From the NCBI RefSeq assembly GCF_000724085.1, contig NZ_CCDL010000001.1, forward strand, positions 1,736,001 to 1,800,000: DNA of 64,000 nt, read 5' to 3'. How positions within the stretch are numbered: position 1 is the first letter of the stretch; the number at the start of each line of letters is the position of its first letter. A program made the position numbers and the translations under genes. Positions 36,007 through 48,148 of the stretch are shown piece after piece. The notes beneath the pieces are model-generated. The model saw nothing but the letters and a program-made list of their open reading frames with translations. It made no database searches and was not told the origin of the DNA. The stretch is from Oceanobacillus manasiensis (GTDB taxonomy: Bacteria; Bacillota; Bacilli; Bacillales; Amphibacillaceae).

Positions 36007-37182
36007 GTGAAGGAAGCAGTAATTGTGGCAGGTGCGAGAACACCAGTCGGGAGAGCAAATAAAGGATCTCTAGCTGAGAGTCGTCCGGATGATCTGGCCG
36101 CTTTAACAATTAAGGAAACGTTAAAGCGGGCGGGTAACTATGACGGAACGATTGATGATGTCATTATTGGTTGCGCTATGCCGGAAGCGGAACAAGGTAT
36201 GAATATGGCGAGAAATATTGCAGGTTTAGCAGGATTGAAGCATGACGTGCCGGGAATCACTGTTAATCGATATTGCTCATCAGGCCTTCAGAGTATTGCG
36301 TATGCAGCAGAGCGTATCATGGTTGGTGCTAGCGATACGATTATAGCTGGTGGAGCAGAATCGATGAGCCTGATACCAATGGGGGGGCATGTAATTAAAC
36401 CAAATTCTAAATTGGTTGAAAATGCCCCTGGCTACTATATGGGGATGGGGCACACAGCCGAAGAGGTAGCAACTCGATTCGGTATTTCTCGATCAGATCA
36501 AGATGCTTTTGCTGTAAGAAGTCATGAGCGAGCAGCAAATGCCATTAAAAGTGGAAAGTTTTCTGAGGAAATTGTTCCAGTTGACGTAATTAAAAGACAG
36601 TTGAATTCAAACAACAAAATAGAGGAAAAGAGCTTCTCTTTTGAAATGGATGAAGGAGTGAGGGAAGGCACAACGACAGAAGTATTAGCAAAACTTCGCC
36701 CAGCTTTTCATGTGAAAGGATCTGTAACGGCCGGTAATTCTTCACAAATGAGTGATGGAGCTGCTTCGGTGTTAGTCATGGATAGGGAAAAAGCGCAAGC
36801 AGATGGGTTAACGCCTCTAGTTAAATTTCGTTCTTTTGCAGTAGCGGGAGTAGAACCCGAAATTATGGGAGTTGGCCCTGTAGAAGCTATACCGAAAGCA
36901 GTAAAGCAAGCAGGGTTGGAACTTTCCGATATTGGCTTATATGAATTGAATGAAGCTTTTGCTGCTCAAGCTGTTAGGGTGATTCACGCTCTGGACCTCG
37001 ATGTAAATAAAGTAAATGTAAATGGTGGGGCTATTGCACTTGGTCATCCGCTCGGTATGACAGGAACGAAGTTAACCCTAAGTCTTATACATGAAATGAA
37101 AAGAGAGCAAATTCAATTCGGTGTCGTTACAATGTGTATCGGTGGAGGCATGGGAGCTGCCGGTGTGTTTGAGCTTATATAG
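36007..37182 (+). CDS. fadA: Acetyl-CoA C-acyltransferase (3-ketoacyl-CoA thiolase) FadA
   Basis: 391 aa; cleaves 3-ketoacyl-CoA in the last step of beta-oxidation. The nucleophile Cys90 lies in VNRYCSSGLQS, the His in GGAIALGHPLGMTG, and the second Cys in CIGGGMGAAG. GTG start with AGGGGGAAG upstream, 19 bp after fadN, so it is the same transcript. Confidence 0.96.
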   Translation: MKEAVIVAGARTPVGRANKGSLAESRPDDLAALTIKETLKRAGNYDGTIDDVIIGCAMPEAEQGMNMARNIAGLAGLKHDVPGITVNRYCSSGLQSIAYAAERIMVGASDTIIAGGAESMSLIPMGGHVIKPNSKLVENAPGYYMGMGHTAEEVATRFGISRSDQDAFAVRSHERAANAIKSGKFSEEIVPVDVIKRQLNSNNKIEEKSFSFEMDEGVREGTTTEVLAKLRPAFHVKGSVTAGNSSQMSDGAASVLVMDREKAQADGLTPLVKFRSFAVAGVEPEIMGVGPVEAIPKAVKQAGLELSDIGLYELNEAFAAQAVRVIHALDLDVNKVNVNGGAIALGHPLGMTGTKLTLSLIHEMKREQIQFGVVTMCIGGGMGAAGVFELI

Positions 37183-37221
37183 TTTAGTTATGAACTAAAA
37201 ATCATAATAAAGGGGAAATGG

Positions 37222-39009
37222 ATGATGAGTGAAACGAAGGATAAGTTGTTCAAAGGCGGGGCATTTTTAGTAGAGGATTTAACAGCAGATGATGTGATCA
37301 CACCTGAAGATTTTACAGATGAACATAAGATGATAGCGAAGACGACAGAGGATTTCGTAGTAGGGGAAGTTTTACCTAAAGTGGAAAACTTGGAAAATCA
37401 TGAATTTGAACATTCTGTTGAGCTATTAAAAAAAGCTGGGGACCTAGGGTTATTAGGTGCTGATGTACCGGAAGCTTATGGTGGGCTTGCACTTGATAAA
37501 ATTAGCTCTTCGTTGATTACAGAGAAATTTTCCAGAGCAGGTGGATTTTCGGTAACACACGGAGCACATGTCGGTATCGGTTCATTGCCAATTGTCTTTT
37601 TTGGAAATGAAGAACAGAAGAAAAAGTATTTACCAAAACTAGCTACTGGAGAGTTGCTGGCGGCATATGCTTTAACAGAGCCGAGCTCAGGATCTGATGC
37701 ATTAGGTGCCAAGGCGACAGCTACTTTAAATGAAGCTGGAACGCATTATATCTTGAATGGAGAAAAACAATGGATTACGAATTCTGCATTTGCAGACGTG
37801 TTCGTTGTGTATGCAAAAATCGATGGTGAGCATTTTTCAGCTTTTATTGTAGAAAGAGAATATCCTGGGGTATCAACAGGCCCGGAAGAAAAGAAGATGG
37901 GTATCAAGAGTTCATCCACTAGGACACTGGTGCTGGAAGATGCTGAAGTTCCAGTCGAAAACCTACTTGGCGAAAAAGGAAGAGGCCACGTAATTGCCTT
38001 CAATATTTTAAATGTGGGTCGTTACAAGCTAGCTATTGGTGGAGTTGGAAGTTCAAAACGGGCGTTTGAACTTGCTGTTAAATATACGAACGAAAGAAAG
38101 CAATTCCAAACACCAATCTCAAGTTTCGCTTTAACGAAGGAAAAACTTGGGACAATGGCGTCGGAAATTTATGCTAATGAAAGTGCTGTTTACCGGACTG
38201 TTGGACTTTTTGAACAACGAATGGGAGCTTTAACAGAAGAACAGTTAGACGATGGAAGGGAAGTTGCACGTGCGATTGCAGAATACCAAATAGAATGTTC
38301 TATGAATAAATACATGTGTACCGAATTATTGGATTACACATCAGATGAAGCAGTTCAGCTTCATGGCGGATATGGTTTTATGCAGGAATATGAAGTGGAG
38401 CGTATTTACCGCGATTCCCGAATCAACCGTATTTTTGAAGGAACAAATGAAATTAACCGTCTACTAGTACCGGGAACCTTATTGAAAAAAGCAATGAAGG
38501 GTGAACTTCCTTTATTGCAGAAGGCACAAAGTCTTCAAGAAGAACTTATGATGATGATGCCTGAAGAAGTAGGCGATGAGCCACTTGCTCAAGAAAAATA
38601 CTTACTAAGAAATGCGAAGAAAATGGTTCTCTTAGGAGCGGGTCTTGCAGCACAGAAATATATGAAAAAGCTTGAAAAGGAACAAGAAATCCTTGTTAAC
38701 TTGGCTGATATGACAGCAGAGGTGTACAATATGGAGTCTGCTATTTTAAGAACGGAAAAGGCGATAAACAAATCTGGACTGAATAAGAGCAACCTAAAAC
38801 TGAATTATACCCAGGTATATGTACAAGAGGCATTCAACCGAATTGAAGCCGATGCAAAAGAGACATTAATCGCTGTCGAAGAGGGAGATACTCTTCGCAT
38901 GATGCTATCTTCACTAAGAAAGCTTACTCGTCATACACCGATTAACGTTGTGGCCAAGAAGCGAGAAATCGCAGAACAATTAATCGAAGAAGAAAAATAT
39001 ATCGTATAA
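37222..39009 (+). CDS. fadE: Acyl-CoA dehydrogenase FadE
   Basis: 595 aa FAD enzyme for the first step of beta-oxidation. Acyl-CoA dehydrogenase core at about residues 30-420: YALTEPSSGSDA, WITNSAFAD, and catalytic Glu in RIFEGTNEI; an additional helical C-terminal domain of about 150 residues is typical for the Bacillus FadE/YusJ type. AGGGG precedes the start at 37222. Last gene of the FadR operon, 39 bp after fadA. Confidence 0.95.
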   Translation: MMSETKDKLFKGGAFLVEDLTADDVITPEDFTDEHKMIAKTTEDFVVGEVLPKVENLENHEFEHSVELLKKAGDLGLLGADVPEAYGGLALDKISSSLITEKFSRAGGFSVTHGAHVGIGSLPIVFFGNEEQKKKYLPKLATGELLAAYALTEPSSGSDALGAKATATLNEAGTHYILNGEKQWITNSAFADVFVVYAKIDGEHFSAFIVEREYPGVSTGPEEKKMGIKSSSTRTLVLEDAEVPVENLLGEKGRGHVIAFNILNVGRYKLAIGGVGSSKRAFELAVKYTNERKQFQTPISSFALTKEKLGTMASEIYANESAVYRTVGLFEQRMGALTEEQLDDGREVARAIAEYQIECSMNKYMCTELLDYTSDEAVQLHGGYGFMQEYEVERIYRDSRINRIFEGTNEINRLLVPGTLLKKAMKGELPLLQKAQSLQEELMMMMPEEVGDEPLAQEKYLLRNAKKMVLLGAGLAAQKYMKKLEKEQEILVNLADMTAEVYNMESAILRTEKAINKSGLNKSNLKLNYTQVYVQEAFNRIEADAKETLIAVEEGDTLRMMLSSLRKLTRHTPINVVAKKREIAEQLIEEEKYIV

Positions 39010-39091
39010 GAATAAATAATCTATCTCATTATTCAGCGCTTAGAAAGATATTTTGCTGGATAGTGGACTATTTTTCAGAGCATTGTTCAAG

Positions 39092-39146
39092 AGTCGAGCG
39101 TATCCGAATTCTTGCTAAGAATTTGGGTGATCGCTCGGCTTTTTTA
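39092..39146 (+). terminator. fadNAE terminator
   Basis: CGAGCG pairs with CGCTCG, with inner GAATTCTT/AAGAATT, then six T. Confidence 0.8.
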
Positions 39147-39264
39147 TCCACCAATTTTTAAATTCGTGTACTTCTGCATAATACTAAATACGCTTTGGCT
39201 CGTCATATTCCATTCATATTTGCTATAATTTAATTAAAATAAATAAGTAAGGTGGTTGTGATTT

Positions 39265-39627
39265 ATGGCGCTCACGTTTTATTGGTACCCAAATTGCGGG
39301 ACATGTAAAAAAGCGAAAAAATGGTTGGATGAAAATCAGGTGGATTACAATACCGTTCATATTGTGGAAAATACACCTTCCGAGCAAACAATCCTTGATT
39401 TAATGAATAAGAGCGATTTGCCAGCAAAGAAATTTTTTAACACAAGTGGTAAAAAATACCGCGAAGGAAACATTAAAGAAAAAATAGCAGATGCAACAGA
39501 CAGGGAAATGGCAGCTATATTAGCAACAGATGGTATGTTAATAAAACGGCCTATTGCTACAGACGGTGAAAAGGTGACTGTTGGATTTAAGGAAGAGGTA
39601 TATAAAGAAACCTGGCTCTCAAAATAA
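39265..39627 (+). CDS. yusI: ArsC/Spx-family protein YusI
   Basis: 120 aa thioredoxin-like fold of the arsenate-reductase/Spx family, with CGTCKKA near residue 11 and the IKRPIATDG segment of ArsC proteins. The CxxC pair recalls Spx and YusI rather than classical ArsC, so arsenate reduction is uncertain. AAGGTGG precedes the start. Same neighbour as in B. subtilis, between fadE and gcvH. Confidence 0.88.
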   Translation: MALTFYWYPNCGTCKKAKKWLDENQVDYNTVHIVENTPSEQTILDLMNKSDLPAKKFFNTSGKKYREGNIKEKIADATDREMAAILATDGMLIKRPIATDGEKVTVGFKEEVYKETWLSK

Positions 39628-39698
39628 AATTTTTACACTAGAAAAACAGGGGCAAATTAGGTTATAGTTAAGGTGGATTACATAATGGAGGGATGACA

Positions 39699-40085
39699 AT
39701 GAGCATACCAAAGGACTTATTATATTCAAAAGAACATGAATGGGTTAAAAAGGAAGATGACAAACTACGCATCGGGATTACTGATTTTGCACAGGATGAG
39801 CTTGGAGACATTGTTTTTGTTGAGCTTCCAGAAGTTGGAGACGAATTGGAACTTAACGAACCGTTCGGCAGTGTAGAATCTGTGAAAACTGTTTCTGAAT
39901 TATATGCTCCAGTTAGTGGGAAAGTAGTAGAAGTGAATGCAGATTTAGAAGATAGCCCTGAGTTCGTAAATGAATCACCATATGAGAAAGCTTGGATGGT
40001 AGTAGTAGAGCCATCTGATGAAGCGCAGTTAGATGAACTTCTAAATGCAGAAGCATATGAAGGTGTGCTAAACGACGAAGAATAG
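39699..40085 (+). CDS. gcvH: Glycine cleavage system H protein
   Basis: 128 aa lipoyl carrier. The lipoylated Lys63 lies in [32 protein letters not shown] and [15 protein letters not shown] are also typical. The start at 39699 follows GGAGGG six bases upstream; ATG 39693 overlaps that site. In Bacillus GcvH also serves as the hub for lipoate transfer to other complexes. The P and T proteins are not in this window. Confidence 0.96.
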   Translation: MSIPKDLLYSKEHEWVKKEDDKLRIGITDFAQDELGDIVFVELPEVGDELELNEPFGSVESVKTVSELYAPVSGKVVEVNADLEDSPEFVNESPYEKAWMVVVEPSDEAQLDELLNAEAYEGVLNDEE

Positions 40086-40092
40086 TAAAAAA

Positions 40093-40145
40093 AGGGAGGC
40101 TAACGTACATCTTTATAAAAGTTGTATAGTTAGCCTTCTTTTCTT
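40093..40145 (+). terminator. gcvH terminator
   Basis: GAGGCTAAC-type arm (from about 40095) pairs with GTTAGCCTTC, followed by T-rich sequence, with a small inner TACA/TGTA stem. Confidence 0.7.
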
Positions 40146-40213
40146 CATATACTCTAATTAGGAAATGAAATAAAAAAACATTTTGCTTGATTTTCGAGGA
40201 GAGCTATGTAACC

Positions 40214-40567
40214 ATGTCACATGAAAATGAGAAAGTAATCATTGTAGAGGGTTTAACAGATAAACGACAAGTTAAAAAAGTTATTACAGATCAGGTTACC
40301 ATCGTCTGTACAAATGGAACACTTGGAATAGAACGTCTGGATGAATTACTTGAGACTTATGAGCTTGACTATAAAGATGTGTATATTTTGGTTGATGAAG
40401 ACTATTCAGGGATAAAACTACGGAAGCAGCTGGCTAGAGAACTTCCACATGCAGAACATATACATGTTAGCAGTGAATACCGGGAAGTCGCCACAACACC
40501 TGAACAAATGCTTGCTACAGCCCTTTTAAGCAAACGAATAGCAGTAAACCCTCTATTTTTATTATGA
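40214..40567 (+). CDS. yusF: Toprim-domain protein YusF
   Basis: 117 aa small stand-alone toprim domain: the glutamate in VIIVEGLTDK (residues about 8-17) and the acidic LVDEDYSG motif near 57. Similar proteins include RNase M5-like and YusF; the latter is of unknown function. GAGGAGAG precedes ATG 40214; a TTG at 40187 is less likely. It shares the B. subtilis neighbourhood gcvH-yusF-yusE-metNPQ. Confidence 0.87.
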   Translation: MSHENEKVIIVEGLTDKRQVKKVITDQVTIVCTNGTLGIERLDELLETYELDYKDVYILVDEDYSGIKLRKQLARELPHAEHIHVSSEYREVATTPEQMLATALLSKRIAVNPLFLL

Positions 40568-40589
40568 GGCAGATTGGTTAGGTGATTTT

Positions 40590-40904
40590 TTGCAGGAAAT
40601 AACAACGAAACAATTAGAAGATGGAGATTTTTTGCTTTATATTTATACTCCTTTTTGCGGCACGTGCTCCCTTGCTAGAGCTATGCTAGAGAAGATTGAA
40701 CAAGTTCATAAGGAAACGATATTTTATGAAATGAATGCTTCACTTTATCCTGAGTTTATGATGGAGAATCAAGTAGAGAGCGTACCTTGTCTTTTTATTA
40801 TGAAAAACCATCAGGTGAAGGAGAAGGTTTATGCCTTTCAATCCATTCCTAACATCTATAGCTACTTAATGGATTATAAACCAGAGCTTTTTGTGAAAAA
40901 TTAA
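40590..40904 (+). CDS. yusE: Thioredoxin-like protein YusE
   Basis: 104 aa thioredoxin fold with active site FCGTCSLA near residue 23 and the cis-proline segment VESVPCLFI. TTG start after AGGTGA, 22 bp after yusF, so probably co-transcribed. The redox partner is unknown. Confidence 0.85.
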   Translation: MQEITTKQLEDGDFLLYIYTPFCGTCSLARAMLEKIEQVHKETIFYEMNASLYPEFMMENQVESVPCLFIMKNHQVKEKVYAFQSIPNIYSYLMDYKPELFVKN

Positions 40905-40919
40905 CCTTTTAATTATTTA

Positions 40920-40948
40920 TTGACACAATTAAAACAGCATGGTAGTAT
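40920..40948 (+). promoter_or_regulatory. metNPQ promoter
   Basis: TTGACA (40920-40925), 17 bp, TAGTAT (40943-40948), about 35 bp before the SAM riboswitch. Confidence 0.7.
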
Positions 40949-40982
40949 GGGTTTTATCGAATTTAAGCGAATAAAAAAATAG

Positions 40983-41097
40983 ACTCTTATCTTGAGCGGT
41001 GGAGGGACTGGCCCTGAGAAACCGCGGCAACCTTCAATCATTTATTTGGTTGAAAGGTGCCAATTCCTGCAAAGTGAAAACTTTGACAGATGAGAGA
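40983..41097 (+). promoter_or_regulatory. SAM-I riboswitch (S-box)
   Basis: Contains the conserved S-box blocks: CTTATC..GAGCGGTGGAGGGA, CTGGCCC, GAAACC.CGGCAACC, AAGGTGCCAATTCC, and the 3' P1 strand GATGAGAG (41089-41096), which pairs with CTCTTATC (40984-40991). SAM binding stabilises P1 and lets the following terminator form, turning off methionine import. Confidence 0.96.
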
Positions 41098-41114
41098 ACA
41101 TGAAGCGACTAACT

Positions 41115-41148
41115 ACGTCATTCTGTTCTTTCAGAATGGCGTTTTTTG
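41115..41148 (+). terminator. Terminator of the SAM riboswitch
   Basis: CGTCATTCTG (41116-41125) pairs with CAGAATGGCG (41132-41141), then six T, between riboswitch and metN. Confidence 0.9.
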
Positions 41149-41195
41149 TGTTGTTTGGGCATACTATTGCCGAGGTTTTAGTAAGGAGGAATAAT

Positions 41196-42221
41196 GTGAT
41201 TTCAATTGAAGGTTTGAGTAAGGTCTTTACTTCAAACAAAAGCAAGACTACTGCGGTAGAAAATTTAGATCTAAACATAAATGATGGAGACATATTTGGT
41301 GTAATCGGCTATAGTGGAGCGGGCAAAAGTACGTTCGTTCGGTTATTGAACAGACTTGAAGAGCCATCAGGCGGTCGGATTACCATTAATAATGAGGACA
41401 TCACAGCGATGACTGCCCGTCAATTACGGATTGCACGACAGGATATCGGCATGATTTTCCAGCATTTTAATTTACTCTGGTCAAGAACAGTAGAGGATAA
41501 CATTGCCTTCCCACTGGAAATTGCCGGTGTTACGAAAACGGACAGGCAAAAACGTGTCCAAGAGTTAATCGACCTTGTCGGACTTTCTGGAAAAGAAAAG
41601 GCATACCCTTCCCAATTAAGTGGGGGACAGAAACAGCGTGTTGGTATTGCCCGGGCCCTTGCTAACAATCCAAAGGTTTTGCTTTGTGATGAAGCAACAT
41701 CTGCATTGGATCCGGAAACAACAAATTCTATCCTGGACCTGCTAGTCGATATTAATAAGCAGTTTGGACTTACTATTATCTTAATTACCCATGAGATGCA
41801 TGTGATACGTAAAATCTGTAATCACGTTGCAGTGATGGAAAGTGGTAAAGTTGTGGAGCAAGGTGAGGTAATGGATGTCTTTCTTCATCCCCGTCAGCAT
41901 GTAACGAAGAAATTCGTGGAACAAGTGATGGGGAATGGTGAGGAAGATGAGGACATTGCAGGCATCGCAGAGGCTTATTCTGAAGGTAATTTAGTCCGAC
42001 TCCATTTTGTTGGAGAAACAACAAATCAGGCATTAATTAGTAAGCTTGCAAAAAAATATGATGTGGATATAAACATTCTGCAAGGGAAAATCACGCAAAC
42101 TCAAGCTGGGGCATATGGGACTCTAATTGTGCAAATTGCAGGAAAAGACATAGAAGAAGCGGTTCGATATATTAAAGAAAAATCCTCTGTGGAAATGGAG
42201 GTGATTCAAGATGTTAAATGA
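41196..42221 (+). CDS. metN: Methionine ABC transporter ATPase MetN
   Basis: 341 aa, the length of B. subtilis MetN. Walker A GYSGAGKST, signature LSGGQKQR, Walker B LLCDEATSALDP; the C-terminal NIL domain (about 265-341) senses methionine for transinhibition. GTG start at 41196 after AAGGAGG; an in-frame ATG at 41100 would read through the riboswitch terminator. First gene of metN-metP-metQ, overlapping metP by 11 bases. Confidence 0.96.
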   Translation: MISIEGLSKVFTSNKSKTTAVENLDLNINDGDIFGVIGYSGAGKSTFVRLLNRLEEPSGGRITINNEDITAMTARQLRIARQDIGMIFQHFNLLWSRTVEDNIAFPLEIAGVTKTDRQKRVQELIDLVGLSGKEKAYPSQLSGGQKQRVGIARALANNPKVLLCDEATSALDPETTNSILDLLVDINKQFGLTIILITHEMHVIRKICNHVAVMESGKVVEQGEVMDVFLHPRQHVTKKFVEQVMGNGEEDEDIAGIAEAYSEGNLVRLHFVGETTNQALISKLAKKYDVDINILQGKITQTQAGAYGTLIVQIAGKDIEEAVRYIKEKSSVEMEVIQDVK

Positions 42222-42867
42222 TATTAAATTCGAAGACCTAATTGAAGCAACTTACGACACTTTTTATATGACACTGATTGCATTGATCGGAACATTTATT
42301 CTTGGAATTATTCTAGGGTTGCTTCTCTATCTGACTTCCAAAGATGGTATTTGGAAAAATAAAAGTCTTCATTTTGTTATATCAGCAGTAGTGAACATTT
42401 TCCGGGCCATACCTTTTATCATTTTAATTTTTCTATTATTCCCGTTCACTGATTTTCTAATTGGCACAATACGCGGCCCTAATGCCGCATTACCTGCCTT
42501 AATTATTGGCTCTGCTCCCTTCTATGGAAGGCTCGTGGAAATCGGTCTTCGTGAAGTTGACAAGGGTGTCGTCGAAGCCGCAAAAGCTATGGGGGCAAAA
42601 ACAAGGACAATTATTTTTAAAGTGTTATTACCTGAATCAATGCCTGCCTTAATATCTGGGATTACCGTAACAGCCATTGCGCTAGTTGGATATACGGCCA
42701 TGGCGGGAGCAATTGGAGCAGGTGGCCTGGGTAGCTATGCTTACTATTCTGGCTTTATGCGCAGAGATTTTGACCTTGTTTTCCTTTGTACAGTACTAAT
42801 TGTAATTATAGTATTTATCTTCCAATTTATTGGAGATATGATAGCAACAAAACTAGATAAACGATAA
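42211..42867 (+). CDS. metP: Methionine ABC transporter permease MetP (MetI)
   Basis: 218 aa, five membrane helices, with the EAA-type loop motif EVDKGVVEAAKAMGAKTRTIIFKVLLPESMP. GGAGGTGATT precedes the start, inside the end of metN. Confidence 0.95.
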   Translation: MLNDIKFEDLIEATYDTFYMTLIALIGTFILGIILGLLLYLTSKDGIWKNKSLHFVISAVVNIFRAIPFIILIFLLFPFTDFLIGTIRGPNAALPALIIGSAPFYGRLVEIGLREVDKGVVEAAKAMGAKTRTIIFKVLLPESMPALISGITVTAIALVGYTAMAGAIGAGGLGSYAYYSGFMRRDFDLVFLCTVLIVIIVFIFQFIGDMIATKLDKR

Positions 42868-42890
42868 AACAAAAGAGGGAGTCATTTACA

Positions 42891-43721
42891 ATGAAAAAAG
42901 TTCTAACACTAGTATCTTTATTAGCTATCCTTGCATTAGCTGCATGTGGTGGTGGAGAAGATTCATCATCTGAAGGAGACAACAAGACAATAAAAGTTGG
43001 TGCTTCCAGTGTTCCACACGCTGAAATTTTAGAAGAGGCACAACCATTACTCGAAGAAGAGGGAATAAATTTGGAAATAGAGAAATATGAAGACTATGTA
43101 TTTCCTAATGATGATTTAGCAAGTGGTGAAATTGATGCAAACTATTTTCAACACATTCCTTACCTAGAGCAAACCATTGCCGATACGGGATATGAATTAA
43201 CTGAAATAGGCGGTATTCATATCGAACCAATTGGAGTGTATTCTAAAGATTTTGCAAGCATCGATGAAATCCCTGAAGGAACAGAAGTTCTTATGAGTAA
43301 TTCTGTTCCAGATCATGGCCGTATTCTATCTATATTTGAAGCAAAAGGATTAATAAAACTTGAGCAAGATGTAGACAAAACAACTGCAACCGTGGATGAT
43401 ATTGTGGAAAACCCTAAGAATCTTGAATTTACTCCAGAGGGTAGCCCAGAGTTGCTTCCTAACTTATACAATACAGAAGATAATGTTCTTGTCGTAATCA
43501 ATACAAACTTTGCTATTCAAGACGGATTAAACCCGTTAGAAGACGCACTGATTTTAGAAGATGAAGAGTCACCGTACGTGAATGTGATAGCGGTGAAAGA
43601 AGAAGATAAAGATGATGAAGCGCTGAACAAGCTAGTAGATGTACTTCATTCGGAAGAAATTCAAGACTTCATTCTGGATAAATACGAAGGCGCGGTTGTC
43701 CCAGTTGGCGGAAAAGAATAA
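42891..43721 (+). CDS. metQ: Methionine-binding lipoprotein MetQ
   Basis: 276 aa NlpA-family lipoprotein. Lipobox LALAAC with Cys19, then Gly/Ser-rich linker; KVGASSVPHAEILEEA, GEIDANYFQHIPYLEQ and VVINTNFAIQDGLNP are characteristic. It captures methionine outside and delivers it to MetP. It is 23 bp after metP; no clear terminator follows. Confidence 0.96.
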   Translation: MKKVLTLVSLLAILALAACGGGEDSSSEGDNKTIKVGASSVPHAEILEEAQPLLEEEGINLEIEKYEDYVFPNDDLASGEIDANYFQHIPYLEQTIADTGYELTEIGGIHIEPIGVYSKDFASIDEIPEGTEVLMSNSVPDHGRILSIFEAKGLIKLEQDVDKTTATVDDIVENPKNLEFTPEGSPELLPNLYNTEDNVLVVINTNFAIQDGLNPLEDALILEDEESPYVNVIAVKEEDKDDEALNKLVDVLHSEEIQDFILDKYEGAVVPVGGKE

Positions 43722-43932
43722 GCAATTTTCTATATCCTGAGTATGTGCGTGGAAATAGCAGTTATATATAAGAAATTTGGGAAGGTTACTGTGTTGTTTC
43801 ATAAATGCACAAATATAGAAGGAAAGAACGCTATACAGGTTTATACCTGAATTGTTCAGGGTACCGTATTGTGATACATTAATTCATGTACACAAAACGA
43901 AAGGATGGTTCACTATTAATAGTGGAATTAGC

Positions 43933-44094
43933 ATGAACTATACTCCAGAAATGGAAAAAGGCATGCAACAAGCACATAAAGTGCCGTACGCTGAGTATGA
44001 GAGAAAATTGGAAACTCGCTTAGAAGTGGAGAAAAGCCGCCAAAAGGAATATGAAAAAAGCAAAGCGCTCATTAACGAGCTAGATAAAATGTAA
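43933..44094 (+). CDS. Small charged protein, unknown
   Basis: 53 aa, mostly a predicted amphipathic helix rich in Glu and Lys (YEKSKALINELDK at the end), no signal peptide or metal motif. I do not recognise it. The ribosome site is weak (GTGGAATT), and an in-frame ATG at 43852 gives an 80-aa form whose extra part looks non-coding. A strong terminator directly after the stop supports a real transcript. Confidence 0.5.
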   Translation: MNYTPEMEKGMQQAHKVPYAEYERKLETRLEVEKSRQKEYEKSKALINELDKM

Positions 44095-44100
44095 AATGAT

Positions 44101-44130
44101 TAGACCCTCATGAGAATGAGGGTCTATTTT
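44101..44130 (+). terminator. Terminator before the suf operon
   Basis: TAGACCCTCAT pairs with ATGAGGGTCTA, then TTTT. Confidence 0.85.
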
Positions 44131-44243
44131 CATGTAAACGTACTATCTTTGTGAAAACTCGGGATTCCAAGTACCCTTGCAATCACCTAATTTAGTATAT
44201 TAAAATGGATACGAAATGTTATGAAATGAATAGCCTAAAAAAG

Positions 44244-44272
44244 TTGATAATAAATTTGAAATGCTTTAAGAT
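44244..44272 (+). promoter_or_regulatory. suf operon promoter
   Basis: TTGATA (44244-44249), 17 bp, TAAGAT (44267-44272), 76 bp before sufC. Confidence 0.6.
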
Positions 44273-44347
44273 TGTAATGAGAATAAATTGAGAATGGATA
44301 TTGAATCCGTTTGAAAATAAGAAAAAATAGTAGTTGGAGGTATCGTT

Positions 44348-45133
44348 ATGGCTGGATCTACATTAGAAATCAAGAATCTTCATGTATCAATTGAAGGTAA
44401 AGAGATATTAAAGGGTGTTAACCTTACGATAAACGGTGGGGAATTCCACGCAGTGATGGGACCAAACGGAACAGGTAAGTCAACATTGGCATCTGCAGTT
44501 ATGGGACATCCTAAGTACGAAGTAACAGAAGGAAGCATCTTGCTTGATGGCGAAGATGTTCTAGAAATGGAAGTGGATGAGCGCGCACGTGCTGGTCTTT
44601 TCCTTGCAATGCAATACCCAAGTGAAATTAGCGGTGTAACTACATCAGATTTCCTTCGCTCTTCCATGAACGCTCGTCGTGAAGAAGGAGACGAAATTTC
44701 ATTAATGAAATTTATTAAAGAAATGGACAGTGTGCTTGATTATCTTGAAATTGATAAAAACATGGCACAGCGTTACTTAAATGAAGGATTCTCAGGTGGA
44801 GAGAAAAAGCGTAACGAAATTCTTCAATTAATGCTAATGAAGCCAGAAATTGCGATTTTAGATGAAATTGACTCAGGACTGGATATTGACGCACTGAAAG
44901 TAGTATCTAAAGGAATTAACAAGCTTCGTGATGAAAACTTTGGTTGCCTAATTATTACACACTACCAACGTCTATTGAACTACATCACACCTGACTATGT
45001 GCATGTTATGATGCAAGGCCGTGTTGTTAAATCTGGTGGGCCAGAACTAGCACAGCGTTTAGAAGCAGAAGGTTACGATTGGATTAAAGAAGAACTTGGT
45101 ATCAAAGACGAAACAGTTGGTCAAAACGCGTAA
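44348..45133 (+). CDS. sufC: Fe-S cluster assembly ATPase SufC
   Basis: 261 aa ABC-type ATPase of the SufBCD scaffold. Walker A GPNGTGKST, signature GFSGGEKKRNE, Walker B AILDEIDSGLDID. GGAGG precedes the start. First gene of sufC-sufD-sufS-sufU-sufB, the only general Fe-S assembly operon in Bacillus and essential there. Confidence 0.97.
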   Translation: MAGSTLEIKNLHVSIEGKEILKGVNLTINGGEFHAVMGPNGTGKSTLASAVMGHPKYEVTEGSILLDGEDVLEMEVDERARAGLFLAMQYPSEISGVTTSDFLRSSMNARREEGDEISLMKFIKEMDSVLDYLEIDKNMAQRYLNEGFSGGEKKRNEILQLMLMKPEIAILDEIDSGLDIDALKVVSKGINKLRDENFGCLIITHYQRLLNYITPDYVHVMMQGRVVKSGGPELAQRLEAEGYDWIKEELGIKDETVGQNA

Positions 45134-45150
45134 TAGTTAGGAGGGATACT

Positions 45151-48105
<2,955 letters not shown>

Positions 48106-48148
48106 GAACATGGGTAACTAGGAAAAGACATCTATAGGAGGTTTTAAA

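Noticed and set aside
41100-41195. N-terminal extension of MetN from ATG 41100
   Set aside because: It runs through the riboswitch terminator; GTG 41196 has a strong AAGGAGG and gives the family length.
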